Positions 16,181 through 25,174 of a DNA stretch of 39,751 nucleotides are shown piece after piece; the first letter of the stretch is position 1; every line of letters begins with the position of its first letter. Made by a program: the position numbers and the translations under genes. The DNA is from an uncultured Clostridia bacterium. Its GTDB lineage: Bacteria > Bacillota > Clostridia > Christensenellales > Borkfalkiaceae. The stretch spans positions 1 to 39,751 of the forward strand of contig CANQFB010000013.1 of NCBI GenBank assembly GCA_947598205.1, given 5' to 3'. The notes under the pieces were generated by a model. The model searched no databases. It had not been told where the DNA came from and was given only the letters and a program-made list of their open reading frames with translations.

Positions 16181-17980
16181 GTGGAAAGCAAATTGGCACT
16201 CAATATCATTCATCGCCCCGAACTTTCGCCCGAATATGCGGAGCGTGCGCTCGGCGGCAAGCGGGATGTTCGGGACGAATCTCTCGACATCTTTCTCTTT
16301 CAACAGGAATGCGCTCACAACGAGGGACTGAAGACGACCATTCAGATCACCTACGCCTCGCTCTTTTCGGATAAGATCGTCGAGATCGCGAAGGAGCATC
16401 ACGAAAAATTCGGCGACGAGATCGGTCTCTCCCTCTTGGGACTTCCCTGCAAGCAATTCAAGGAGAAGTACAAGACCGAGGACTTCTGCATCTGGATGTT
16501 CGACGAAGAGAGGAAAAAGCAAATCGTTGACGACTGTTTCGGACTGTTTTTCGAGAAGTTCGGCTTCTATCCCGAATCGACGGGAAGTTACTTCCTCGAC
16601 GCTTTTACGATCAACTACATCAAGCAAAAATATCCGAGCGTGAAGTGCGCCGTGGCGACCTGCTGGGAAGAGGGGCCCAAGGCCTATCACACCTGCAACA
16701 ACTCGTGGTACACCTTCATGGACGGCGGCCCATGGAATCCGTGGATCCCTTCCAAGGTCAATTCCCATTGTCCCGCCTCGAGCGAAGAGGACGATTGCGG
16801 CATCGTCGCCATTCCGCACCTTTCGCGCGACCTCATGGCGTGTTTCGACGGGAACGGCTCCAACTTCGGCACCCACCCGCAAAATGTTTTGCGCGGCATG
16901 ATCTATTACGAAGACGAGAAGGGGACGGAATATCCCTATCTCTACAACCTCATCGACGAATACCGCCATCTCGCCAAGTACAACAACGGGTTTTCATACA
17001 ACATGATGTTCGTCGGCCCCGGTTGGCTGAATAAGGCGGGCAGGTGGGAATCGCCCTACAGCCGCCTTGCCAAGTCGTATAAGGACGTAATGAAATACTA
17101 CGGAAAGCTCAAAAAGGCGGGCAGGTGCGTGGATATGACGATGAGCGAGCTCGCCGATTATTACCGCGAGACGCACCCGAACTACCATCGCGCCGAGTGC
17201 GCCCTTTGGAAGGATATCCTCTACGGGAGCGACAAGGAATATTTCTGGTATGCAGATCCCGCCTTGCGCTGTTGCCTCGATTTCAACCAAGGGGGCGCGA
17301 TGATCGACCTTCGCCCGTATGTTGCGCGCGTTGCGCAGAAGACGGGCATCGGGACGGAGAATGTGTACGACGCATCCTATCCCTATCTCATTCAGGCGAA
17401 CTACCGCGCGGGGTATTTCACCCACTATGCGGGTGCGGGAACGGTAAAATCCTGCAAAATCTCCTATCACGGGCAGACGGCGGATCTATGCCTTTGCCGC
17501 ACGATGGCGACCTTCAGGAAGACCGAGGACGGTATGGAGATCGTAACAGATCCCGTCACCGTCACACTCGACGGACTCAAGATCGTTCTCCGCTCGGTAT
17601 TCTTCTTCGAGGAAGGCACGGGAAAGGCGCTCACGCGGCGGGAGATCCTGAACGATCTTTGCGGCGAAGAGGTCACCTTCGAGGAATACATGACGGGCGG
17701 CTTCGGTACGACGGAATATCAGCCCGACATGACGGGGATCAGGCTCGGCGCGGGAGAAGCGAGCATGGCATTTTCTTATCACGGCAGGTCTGTCTCGGGC
17801 ATGGATGGGGCGTTTGCCCTCATTCCGCAGATCTCCACGCGCATTGAGATGGGAGGGGATGCAGACGAATTTTCCGCCGAGGAGGGCATCGCCTTCTCGC
17901 CCGTCTATCATTTGAGAGCAAGAAAAAAGACTTCAAAAGGAGGGATCGAAACATGGCTCAAGCTACAAAGGGCAGACTGA
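16181..17980 (+). CDS. Uncharacterised protein of the galactan locus, possible glycosidase fold
   Basis: This 599-residue protein lacks a signal peptide, so it should be cytoplasmic. I do not recognise it with certainty. The N-terminal 350 residues look like an alpha/beta barrel of the NodB/GH57-like deacetylase class (EIGLSLLGLP, then GFYPESTGSYFLDAF, then CAVATCWEEGPKAYH), recalling the DUF3863/DUF3864 proteins of gut bacteria. A beta-rich C-terminal half follows. The GTG start at 16181 has a GGAGG seven bases upstream; an in-frame ATG at 16064 would add 39 residues of unlikely composition. It is the first gene of the GH53/ABC operon and overlaps the next gene by 28 nt. A sugar-releasing exo-enzyme is a hypothesis only. 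Confidence 0.6.
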   Translation: MESKLALNIIHRPELSPEYAERALGGKRDVRDESLDIFLFQQECAHNEGLKTTIQITYASLFSDKIVEIAKEHHEKFGDEIGLSLLGLPCKQFKEKYKTEDFCIWMFDEERKKQIVDDCFGLFFEKFGFYPESTGSYFLDAFTINYIKQKYPSVKCAVATCWEEGPKAYHTCNNSWYTFMDGGPWNPWIPSKVNSHCPASSEEDDCGIVAIPHLSRDLMACFDGNGSNFGTHPQNVLRGMIYYEDEKGTEYPYLYNLIDEYRHLAKYNNGFSYNMMFVGPGWLNKAGRWESPYSRLAKSYKDVMKYYGKLKKAGRCVDMTMSELADYYRETHPNYHRAECALWKDILYGSDKEYFWYADPALRCCLDFNQGGAMIDLRPYVARVAQKTGIGTENVYDASYPYLIQANYRAGYFTHYAGAGTVKSCKISYHGQTADLCLCRTMATFRKTEDGMEIVTDPVTVTLDGLKIVLRSVFFFEEGTGKALTRREILNDLCGEEVTFEEYMTGGFGTTEYQPDMTGIRLGAGEASMAFSYHGRSVSGMDGAFALIPQISTRIEMGGDADEFSAEEGIAFSPVYHLRARKKTSKGGIETWLKLQRAD

Positions 17981-18213
17981 ACTACCGCTGCCCCCTTTGC
18001 TTCAAGCGGGACATCGACATGGATATGTTCTTCGATGAAGAGAAGGGGGAGTACTATTGTCTTCGGTGCTGTTTCCGCGGCAGTGAAGAGGAAGTTTTAA
18101 GGCTCAACGAGCAGTATAAGGAAAAGTACGGAAGGCTCCGTGAGCGCGTCGTGGACTTCGGCGCAGATAACGAGCCTCCGAAATTTGAAAAACACAAAGC
18201 AGGAGAACAGTAA
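17953..18213 (+). CDS. Small zinc-ribbon protein
   Basis: This 86-residue protein has the two-knuckle pattern CPLC (about residues 13-16) and CLRC (about residues 36-39), spaced as in a zinc ribbon, and a charged C-terminal half likely to be helical. A strong AAAAGGAGGG precedes the ATG inside the end of the upstream gene. It sits between the unknown 599-residue protein and the GH53 gene, 3 nt before the latter. I cannot assign a function; it could be a nucleic-acid-binding or protein-binding accessory factor. Confidence 0.75.
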   Translation: MAQATKGRLNYRCPLCFKRDIDMDMFFDEEKGEYYCLRCCFRGSEEEVLRLNEQYKEKYGRLRERVVDFGADNEPPKFEKHKAGEQ

Positions 18214-18216
18214 ACT

Positions 18217-19350
18217 ATGAATTTTGGAATTGATGTCTCTACTTATCTGGAAGAACTTGAACACGGCGCCAAGTACTTTGACGGAGACAAAGAGGTGGAT
18301 CCGCTCGATCTCTTCCGCATGAACGGGGTGGAGGGGATGCGCATCCGCCTTTGGGTTGACCCGAAGTCTGAGGACGGCAAGCCTTACCTCGCGGGCAACT
18401 GCGATCTCGGCAACTTTCTCCGTCTTGCCAAGCTCGCGACAGGCAAAGGGTTTAAGATCATGCTCGATTTCCACTACTCGGATTTCTGGGCGGACCCCGG
18501 CAAACAGACCATTCCGAAGCGTTGGGAGCAGAACGACCTTCAGAAACTCGCAGAGCAAGTCTATACCTACACCGCGGATACGCTCAAAGCAATCAAAAAA
18601 GAGGGGATCGACCTCGAATATATTCAGGTCGGCAATGAGATCACGAACGGTATGCTCTGGCCCGTCGGGAAACTTATCGAACAGCCCGACGGCTCCCGCA
18701 CCAACTATGAGAGCCTTGTCACGCTCTATAAGGCGGGTGTCAAAGCGTGCAGGGAGGTTTTCCCGAAGGCCGCGATCATTTTGCATCTCGAAAGGAGCCA
18801 CGACCAAAAAGTCTATAACGAATATCTGACGCACATGCAAGAAGCGGGCGTGGATTACGACATCATCGGCTACAGCTATTATCCCTATTGGCACGGGACG
18901 TTCGATATGTTCTTTGCGAACGTCGAAATGTGCAAAAAGTTCGGCAAAAGGCAAATGGTCGTAGAACTCGGATATGCGTTCACCGCGGAGGACTATATAA
19001 AGAACGAACATGGCGGTGCGCAACTCATCGTCAGCGAGGACAATATGGCGACGCTCGGCTTCACCAAGGAGTATCCTCTCACCCGTGAGGGGCAAGTACA
19101 TTTCATCGAGGATTTCGTGAAACTTGCCAAACAGCACGGAATAGAGGGCGTTTACTATTGGGAACCGCTATGGATCCCCGGAGACGGGATCTGTTGGGCT
19201 TCGGAAGAGGCAATGGAATACACGGGCGACGCAAAGCGATACGCCGAAGCGGGGAAGAAGAAGTCCACGCGCAACGAATGGGCAAACCAGTGTCTCTTCG
19301 ACTATGAAGGGCGGAAACTGCCCGCGTTTGACGCTTATAAAGTGGGATAA
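18217..19350 (+). CDS. Intracellular endo-beta-1,4-galactanase, GH53
   Basis: This 377-residue glycoside hydrolase family 53 enzyme hydrolyses beta-1,4-galactan chains. The GH53 blocks are GMRIRLWVDP, MLDFHYSDFWADPGKQ, the acid/base Glu141 in QVGNEIT and the nucleophile Glu250 in VVELGYA, in a (beta/alpha)8 barrel. It begins MNFGIDVSTY with no signal peptide and no extra modules, so it should act in the cytoplasm on imported galacto-oligosaccharides. This is unlike most GH53 enzymes, which are secreted. A secreted paralogue is encoded at 25175-27823. Confidence 0.93.
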   Translation: MNFGIDVSTYLEELEHGAKYFDGDKEVDPLDLFRMNGVEGMRIRLWVDPKSEDGKPYLAGNCDLGNFLRLAKLATGKGFKIMLDFHYSDFWADPGKQTIPKRWEQNDLQKLAEQVYTYTADTLKAIKKEGIDLEYIQVGNEITNGMLWPVGKLIEQPDGSRTNYESLVTLYKAGVKACREVFPKAAIILHLERSHDQKVYNEYLTHMQEAGVDYDIIGYSYYPYWHGTFDMFFANVEMCKKFGKRQMVVELGYAFTAEDYIKNEHGGAQLIVSEDNMATLGFTKEYPLTREGQVHFIEDFVKLAKQHGIEGVYYWEPLWIPGDGICWASEEAMEYTGDAKRYAEAGKKKSTRNEWANQCLFDYEGRKLPAFDAYKVG

Positions 19351-19364
19351 TGCAACCAAAATTC

Positions 19365-19410
19365 GGGCAGGGGCGCCCCTGCCCAGTCTGTACGATCGTG
19401 CATCGTACAG
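19365..19410 (+). promoter_or_regulatory. Double hairpin between GH53 and the binding-protein gene
   Basis: A 20-nt perfect palindrome (19365-19384, GGGCAGGGGC and its complement) is followed at once by a 9-bp stem CTGTACGAT/ATCGTACAG with a 5-nt loop (19388-19410). No T-run follows. Such intercistronic structures usually protect or process mRNA, so that the binding protein is made in excess over the enzymes before it and the permeases after it. That role is inference. Confidence 0.65.
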
Positions 19411-19490
19411 AAAAACAACTAACAGAAACGACAAGGCATTCGTCTTGTAAAATAAAAAAACAAAAAAATTTATTAAAAGGGGATACCAAC

Positions 19491-20786
19491 ATGAAAAAAC
19501 AATTATTGGCACTTGGCATGGGAACTTTGATGCTCCTTCCCGCTCTCTGCGGCGTAGCGGCTTGCGGCGGTGGCGGCGGTGAAAATAAGGACGGCAAGTC
19601 CTACAATATCACCGTCTGGGTCGGCGAGGGGACGGATACCCTCACCAAACAGCAGATCCAAAGGTTCAACGAAACCAACGAAGACGGCGTGACGTTCAAT
19701 GCGAACGTGCTTATCGTCAGCGAGTCGAAGGCGGTGGGCGACGCTTCGTCCAAACCGCAGTCTTGCGCCGACATCTTCTGCTTTGCGCAGGACCAGCTTG
19801 CAAGGGCGGTCCACGGCAATCTTCTGATGCCGCTCAATACGGGTTCGGTAAATGCCATTACGTCGAGTTGCGACGAACGCTCGGTCGAGGGGGCAAAGAT
19901 CGGCGGCAGCATCCGCGCCTTCCCGCTTACATACGACAACGGGTATTTCATGTATTACGATAAGCGCGTCGTCAAAGAGGAGCACATCGGAAGTTTAGAG
20001 GATATCCTCGCCGACGTCGACGCCTACAAGGGGGAGGACGGCCTTCCGAGGAACTTCTCCATGAATCTCACCGACGACGGCGGGAGCTGGTATTCTGCCT
20101 CCTTCTTCTATGCGACGGGATGCGAGTCGGAATGGACGACGGACGATGAGGGCAACTTTATCGACTACAGCGATACCTTCAACTCGGAGCAGGGCCTCAT
20201 TGCGCTCAAGGGTATGCAGAAGCTCTTGAAATTCCCGAAGTACAACGCCTCTGCCGAAGTCTCCGACTTCAGCGCGGGCATCCCTTCCGCAGTCGTTGTG
20301 AGCGGGATCTGGGGCTACAATGCCGCAAAGACTGCGCTCGGCGACAATCTCGGGATCGCGCCGCTTCCCTCTTTCTGGGTGGATGCGAACGGGAACGGGC
20401 AGAAGGATGAGGGCGAGAGCTACCAGCTCAAGACCTACCTCGGGAGCAAATTCATGGGGATCAAGCCGCAGTCCGATCCTTACCGCGCGGCATATCTTCA
20501 GAAGCTCGCACAGTTCCTGACGAACGAGCAGTGCCAGAGAGAGCGTTACGATGCGGTGGGCTGGGGTCCCTCCAACAAGGCGGCGGCCGAGGCGGCGACC
20601 ACTTCTCCCGCGCTCAACGCCCTGAACGATTCCGCGACGACGCCGCAGGGGCAGTATCCCACGGGATGGTGGGCCAAACTCGACGTCATGGTCGGAAACG
20701 CGAAGACGAGCACGGGCGACGACGCCTCGCTCAACGCATTACTCAGCACCTACAGCAACGCGTTGAACGAACTCAAGAAATCGTAA
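19491..20786 (+). CDS. ABC transporter sugar-binding lipoprotein
   Basis: This 431-residue extracellular solute-binding protein (family 1, MalE-like) has a lipoprotein signal peptide with lipobox GVAAC (Cys25) and a glycine-rich linker. The mature part shows TVWVGEG near the N-terminus, then RAFPLTYDNGYFMYYDKR, both typical of oligosaccharide-binding proteins. It should be anchored to the outer face of the membrane and deliver galacto-oligosaccharides to the permeases encoded next. The ATG follows AAAAGGGG and a long AT-rich leader with the double hairpin at 19365-19410. Confidence 0.92.
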   Translation: MKKQLLALGMGTLMLLPALCGVAACGGGGGENKDGKSYNITVWVGEGTDTLTKQQIQRFNETNEDGVTFNANVLIVSESKAVGDASSKPQSCADIFCFAQDQLARAVHGNLLMPLNTGSVNAITSSCDERSVEGAKIGGSIRAFPLTYDNGYFMYYDKRVVKEEHIGSLEDILADVDAYKGEDGLPRNFSMNLTDDGGSWYSASFFYATGCESEWTTDDEGNFIDYSDTFNSEQGLIALKGMQKLLKFPKYNASAEVSDFSAGIPSAVVVSGIWGYNAAKTALGDNLGIAPLPSFWVDANGNGQKDEGESYQLKTYLGSKFMGIKPQSDPYRAAYLQKLAQFLTNEQCQRERYDAVGWGPSNKAAAEAATTSPALNALNDSATTPQGQYPTGWWAKLDVMVGNAKTSTGDDASLNALLSTYSNALNELKKS

Positions 20787-20802
20787 GACGGAGAACGGTG
20801 CG

Positions 20803-22833
20803 ATGAGCAAGAGGGAAACTATGGAGCTGGCGATCGGCGGCGAAATGCTCCCGATGCGCTTTCTCATGAAATATTCATATCAGGGCGAAAAGTACGCGGC
20901 TTTTACGCCCGCCTGCGGTGCGGACCCTTCCGATGAGGAAGGGGTCGCACTTACGCATATTGTTTCGGCCGAAACAAAGAGTAAAGAGCGCACAAGGCAG
21001 AGGTTGCTTTTCAGGCTTCTCACGGCGGTGACATGTATCCTCTGTATCATTCCCGTGCTCTGCGTTCTGCTCACGGCCCTTGTTTTTGTCCTTCAGCCTG
21101 ATTTCTGGTGGGTCGGGATGAGCGGCATGATCGTTGCGGTAGCCGATCTGATCGTGCTCATTCCCGTTGCCCGCGCCTTGGCGCGCGCCCGCAAGGATCG
21201 CAAAGAACAGAAACGGAGAGAAACGGCCTACGAAGTGCTCCCCGGTGAAGGGAACGGCGAGGTCTTTTCTGAATTTGAGATACGCTATCGGATCATCGAA
21301 AAGCTCTCGAAGAATGAGCCTCTCTCGATGCTGGAATATCAGCGTCTGAATATTTGGCGGAAGTTTCTTTACAGATCGAAGATGTTCTTCCGTGGCATTC
21401 CGGGGTGGTTCGGCCGCAAATTCAAGCGGCTCGGCCTTCGCTTGAAAGCCTTCGGCATCTCCATATGGGAGAATATCAAGGACATCGGGGCGACCTTCAA
21501 AAACGGAAGTTGGAAGACGAGGGTTTCCTACTTTTTCATGGGCTTCGGCAACCTCTCGCACAGGCAGGTATTGCGCGGAGTTCTCTTTTTCCTTTTTGAG
21601 GTCATTTTCGTAGGGTTCATGGTCCTTTCGGGCGGGCATTGGCTCGGGAAATTCGGCACGCTCGGCACGACGAGGCTCGAGAAAGTGTACGACCCAGTGC
21701 TCGACGTTTGGGTGGATAAGCACATCGATAACTCCTTCAAGATCTTACTCTACGGTCTTCTTACGATTTTCTTTATCGCGGCGTTCGTCTATACCTGGCG
21801 GCTGAACGTCAAGCAGTGCCGTATCCTCGATGAGATCACGGCGACGGGCAAGCGGGTGAAGTCGAGCAAAGAGGATATCCAATCTCTCGCCGACAACGAA
21901 TTCCACAAGACGCTTTTGTCGCTCCCCGTGCTCGGTATTGTGATGTTCACCGTCCTGCCCATCGTCTTCATGATCCTCGTCGGCTTTACAAGCTACGATT
22001 TTGAAAACGACGGTTACAATAATCTATTCACATGGTGCGGGCTCGATAACTTCAACCGCGTGTTTGCGTTCGGCTCCAAGCTCTCCCTCGCATTCGGCGA
22101 GATCCTGGCATGGACGCTCATCTGGGCGGTCGTGGCGACCTTCTCCAACTACTTCCTCGGCATGTTCGTCGCGATGATGATCAACAAAAAGGGGATCAAA
22201 ATCAAGAAGTTCTGGCGCACCATCCTCGTCATGACGATCGCCATTCCGCAATTTATTTCCCTCCTATATGTAAGCAACCTCTTTGCGGATAACGGCATCG
22301 TTAACGCCACGCTCATGCGTTGGGGATGGATCGATAGTCCCATTCGTTTTTGGGGAAACGGAACGCTCGCCAAGGTCATGGTGCTCGTCATCAATATATG
22401 GGTAGGTATCCCGTACCTCATGCTCATCACGACGGGCATTTTGATGAACATTCCCGCGGACCTCTACGAATCGGCGCAGATCGACGGGGCGAACGCCTTC
22501 CAGCAGTTCTGCAAGATCACGATGCCGTACATGCTCTTCGTCACGGGGCCCTATCTTCTGACGAGCTTCGTATCCAATATCAATAATTTCAATGTCATCT
22601 ATCTTCTCACGCAGGGCGGTCCGGAGCACACCGCTTGGGGGGAGGTCGGCGGGTATATCGCAGGCGATACGACCATCCTCATCACATGGCTGTTCGGCAT
22701 TACGACGGGACCCGAGGCGTCCTATAAAATGGCCTCCGTCATCGGTACGCTCATCTTCCTCGTCGTATCCATCCTCTCGCTCGTCGTCTTTACCATCATG
22801 CCTTCCACGAGAAGGGAGGAGGACTACGCATGA
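20803..22833 (+). CDS. ABC transporter permease, MalF type, with N-terminal extension
   Basis: This 676-residue inner-membrane permease has its conserved core in the last 300 residues. The EAA loop reads YESAQIDGANAFQQFCKITMP, and the substrate-channel region contains NNFNVIYLLTQGGP. In front are about 370 extra residues. The first 50 resemble a small DUF1292-like beta domain (MKYSYQGEKYAAFTPA). Two hydrophobic segments come next, then a basic stretch rich in Arg/Lys/Phe before further transmembrane helices. Permeases of this family are usually near 300-450 residues. Its partner is the next gene, which it overlaps by 4 nt. Confidence 0.9.
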   Translation: MSKRETMELAIGGEMLPMRFLMKYSYQGEKYAAFTPACGADPSDEEGVALTHIVSAETKSKERTRQRLLFRLLTAVTCILCIIPVLCVLLTALVFVLQPDFWWVGMSGMIVAVADLIVLIPVARALARARKDRKEQKRRETAYEVLPGEGNGEVFSEFEIRYRIIEKLSKNEPLSMLEYQRLNIWRKFLYRSKMFFRGIPGWFGRKFKRLGLRLKAFGISIWENIKDIGATFKNGSWKTRVSYFFMGFGNLSHRQVLRGVLFFLFEVIFVGFMVLSGGHWLGKFGTLGTTRLEKVYDPVLDVWVDKHIDNSFKILLYGLLTIFFIAAFVYTWRLNVKQCRILDEITATGKRVKSSKEDIQSLADNEFHKTLLSLPVLGIVMFTVLPIVFMILVGFTSYDFENDGYNNLFTWCGLDNFNRVFAFGSKLSLAFGEILAWTLIWAVVATFSNYFLGMFVAMMINKKGIKIKKFWRTILVMTIAIPQFISLLYVSNLFADNGIVNATLMRWGWIDSPIRFWGNGTLAKVMVLVINIWVGIPYLMLITTGILMNIPADLYESAQIDGANAFQQFCKITMPYMLFVTGPYLLTSFVSNINNFNVIYLLTQGGPEHTAWGEVGGYIAGDTTILITWLFGITTGPEASYKMASVIGTLIFLVVSILSLVVFTIMPSTRREEDYA

Positions 22834-23873
22834 CGGACGAATTGTTTGAAGGCGAAGTATTCGAGTTCTATCCCGCATCGGAGGAGAAGCCGCAGGAGAT
22901 TGTCGAGATGGAGGCCGCGGAAGACACCTTTGAAATTTCAGCCATGCCTGAAGTAGCCATTGCAGACATGGTCCCTGCGGAAGAGCCGGAAGAGAATGCC
23001 GAAGAGGGGAAAAAGAAGAAGCACATTTCGCAGAGGACAAAAAACAGGATCTTAAACACGATCATCCACATTGTGCTCGCCGTCATGTGCGTCGTATGGA
23101 TCTTGCCCTTCATCGGCATCGTGTTCGAGTCCTTCCGCTGTGAGAGCACGGGGGTCGTGGGATACATCCTTCCCAAGCAGTGGGGGTTTGATAACTATGT
23201 GCGCCTTTTCAAGGAAACGAATTTCCCCCGCTGGTTCGGCAACACCCTGATGATGGGGGTCGTGACGGCGGTGGTGCAGACGGCCTTCCAGCTCGCCGTC
23301 GCATACGTCCTTTCCCGCTTCCGCTTCAAGGGGAGGAAGTTCCTCATGAATCTCATCCTCGTGTTCGGGATGTTTCCCGGGTTTTTGACTCTCATCCTTC
23401 TTTATACGTGGATGTACGATTGGCATCTGACGGACGCGAACGCGCCCTATGGGCTTATCATCATCTATGTCGCAAGCTCGGGCATGGGATATTATATCGC
23501 GAAGGGCTTTTTCGATACTATCTCCAAATCGCTCGACGAGGCGGCGCGGGTGGACGGCGCGACGCGCATGCAGATCTTCTTCAAACTCATCCTGCCGCTC
23601 TCCAAGCCCATCGTCATCTATACCATCCTCATGGGCTTTATGGGGCCGTGGGGGGACTTCGTCATGGCATCCTTCATGGCGAACAACGCGGCCGACGGTT
23701 ATAACGTTGCGGCGGGCCTCCAATGGCTCATAGACACACCTGCAAAAAAGAACATGAACTATACGACCTTCTGCGCAGGCGGCGTCGTGGTGGCGCTTCC
23801 CATCACGGTCTTGTTCCTCCTGTTGCAGAAATATTACGTCGCCGGCGTCACGGGCGGCGCAGTCAAAGGATAA
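22830..23873 (+). CDS. ABC transporter permease, MalG type
   Basis: This 347-residue protein has six predicted transmembrane helices and the EAA loop DEAARVDGATRMQIFFKLILP, which contacts the ATPase. The first 70 residues form an acidic, low-complexity extension (Glu/Ala-rich, then KKKKHISQRTKNR) not usual in MalG proteins. With the MalF-type subunit it forms the oligosaccharide channel. Start codon overlap (ATGA) indicates translational coupling. Confidence 0.92.
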   Translation: MTDELFEGEVFEFYPASEEKPQEIVEMEAAEDTFEISAMPEVAIADMVPAEEPEENAEEGKKKKHISQRTKNRILNTIIHIVLAVMCVVWILPFIGIVFESFRCESTGVVGYILPKQWGFDNYVRLFKETNFPRWFGNTLMMGVVTAVVQTAFQLAVAYVLSRFRFKGRKFLMNLILVFGMFPGFLTLILLYTWMYDWHLTDANAPYGLIIIYVASSGMGYYIAKGFFDTISKSLDEAARVDGATRMQIFFKLILPLSKPIVIYTILMGFMGPWGDFVMASFMANNAADGYNVAAGLQWLIDTPAKKNMNYTTFCAGGVVVALPITVLFLLLQKYYVAGVTGGAVKG

Positions 23874-23882
23874 GGTGAAATC

Positions 23883-25157
23883 ATGGCAGAAGTTGTATTG
23901 GAAAATGTAAAAAAGATCTACGGCAAGAACGTCGTCGCCGTAAAGGATTTCAATCTCACGATCAAAGATAAGGAATTTGTCGTCTTCGTCGGCCCCTCGG
24001 GGTGCGGCAAATCGACGACGCTCCGCATGATCGCGGGCCTCGAGGACATCAGCGAGGGCACGGTGAAGATCGGGGGCAGGATCGTCAACGACCTGAAGCC
24101 CAAAGACAGAGACGTCTCGATGGTCTTCCAGAATTACGCCCTCTACCCCAACTACACGATCTTCAAGAATATCGCGTTCCCGCTCACGCTCATGCGCATT
24201 CCAGTCGAAGTTCCCGTGAGGGATAAAGAGGGGAATGTGACGGGCGTCAAGATCAAGACCAGAAAGCTGACGAGCGAGGAGATCGCGAACAAGGTCTCCG
24301 AAGCCGCGGAGATCCTCGGCATCACCGAATATCTCGGGCGGCGGCCGAGGGAACTTTCGGGCGGGCAGAAACAGCGCGTCGCGATCGGCAGGGCGATGGT
24401 GAAAGATGCCGCCGTGTTCCTTCTCGACGAGCCTCTTTCCAACCTCGATGCAAAGCTCCGCGCCCAAATGCGTTCCGAGCTCATCGAACTTCGGAAGAGG
24501 ATCGATACGACCTTCATTTACGTCACCCACGACCAGGTGGAGGCAATGACGCTCGCCGACCGCATCGTCATCATGAAGGACGGCGTGATCCAGCAGGTGG
24601 GAACGCCCACGGAGCTGTTTGATATGCCCGCCAATCTCTTCGTCGGCGAGTTCATCGGCTCTCCCAAGATGAACACCTTCCACACCCGTCTCGAGCGGGA
24701 CGAAGAGGGGTATTTCGTCGAACTTTGCGGCGTGAAAAAGCGCATCGGCGGGGAACGCGGCGAGGCGCTTGCGGCAAAGAACATCGAGCCGCAGGACGTC
24801 GTCATGGGCGTCCGTCCCGAGCACATCACGCTCTCCAACCACGAGGATAAGGAGGCGATCCCCTGCGTCATCGGCGTGAGGGAGCTCATGGGCAGTTCGC
24901 TCCATCTCCATGTGAAGACGGCGACGGGGGAAGAGCTCATCGTCTGCGTGCCCACCGCGCCCTTCACGCTCGCCCAAATCGCAAAACTCGTGTCGGGAAC
25001 GCGGATCTATCTCACATTCGATAGCAAATCCACGCATTTCTTCAAGGAAGAAACGAAGGTCAATCTTCTCGTCGAAGATGCACCCGTCGAAACTTCTGGG
25101 GAGACGCAACAAAAACAAGAAGAACTGCCGCACAAAAAGTGGCACAGAATTTCATGA
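23883..25157 (+). CDS. ABC transporter ATPase, MsmX/UgpC type
   Basis: This 424-residue ATPase has Walker A GPSGCGKST, the Q loop VFQNYALYPN, the signature LSGGQKQR, Walker B VFLLDEPLSNLD and the switch His in VTHDQVEA. The C-terminal half is the regulatory OB-type domain found in carbohydrate importers. An insertion of about 20 residues (VPVRDKEGNVTGVKIKTRK) follows the Q-loop region, and a Gln/Glu-rich tail ends the protein. It is the fourth subunit of the importer; many Firmicutes use a shared ATPase, whereas here it is encoded in the operon. Confidence 0.95.
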   Translation: MAEVVLENVKKIYGKNVVAVKDFNLTIKDKEFVVFVGPSGCGKSTTLRMIAGLEDISEGTVKIGGRIVNDLKPKDRDVSMVFQNYALYPNYTIFKNIAFPLTLMRIPVEVPVRDKEGNVTGVKIKTRKLTSEEIANKVSEAAEILGITEYLGRRPRELSGGQKQRVAIGRAMVKDAAVFLLDEPLSNLDAKLRAQMRSELIELRKRIDTTFIYVTHDQVEAMTLADRIVIMKDGVIQQVGTPTELFDMPANLFVGEFIGSPKMNTFHTRLERDEEGYFVELCGVKKRIGGERGEALAAKNIEPQDVVMGVRPEHITLSNHEDKEAIPCVIGVRELMGSSLHLHVKTATGEELIVCVPTAPFTLAQIAKLVSGTRIYLTFDSKSTHFFKEETKVNLLVEDAPVETSGETQQKQEELPHKKWHRIS

Positions 25158-25174
25158 AATTAAAGGAGGAAACC

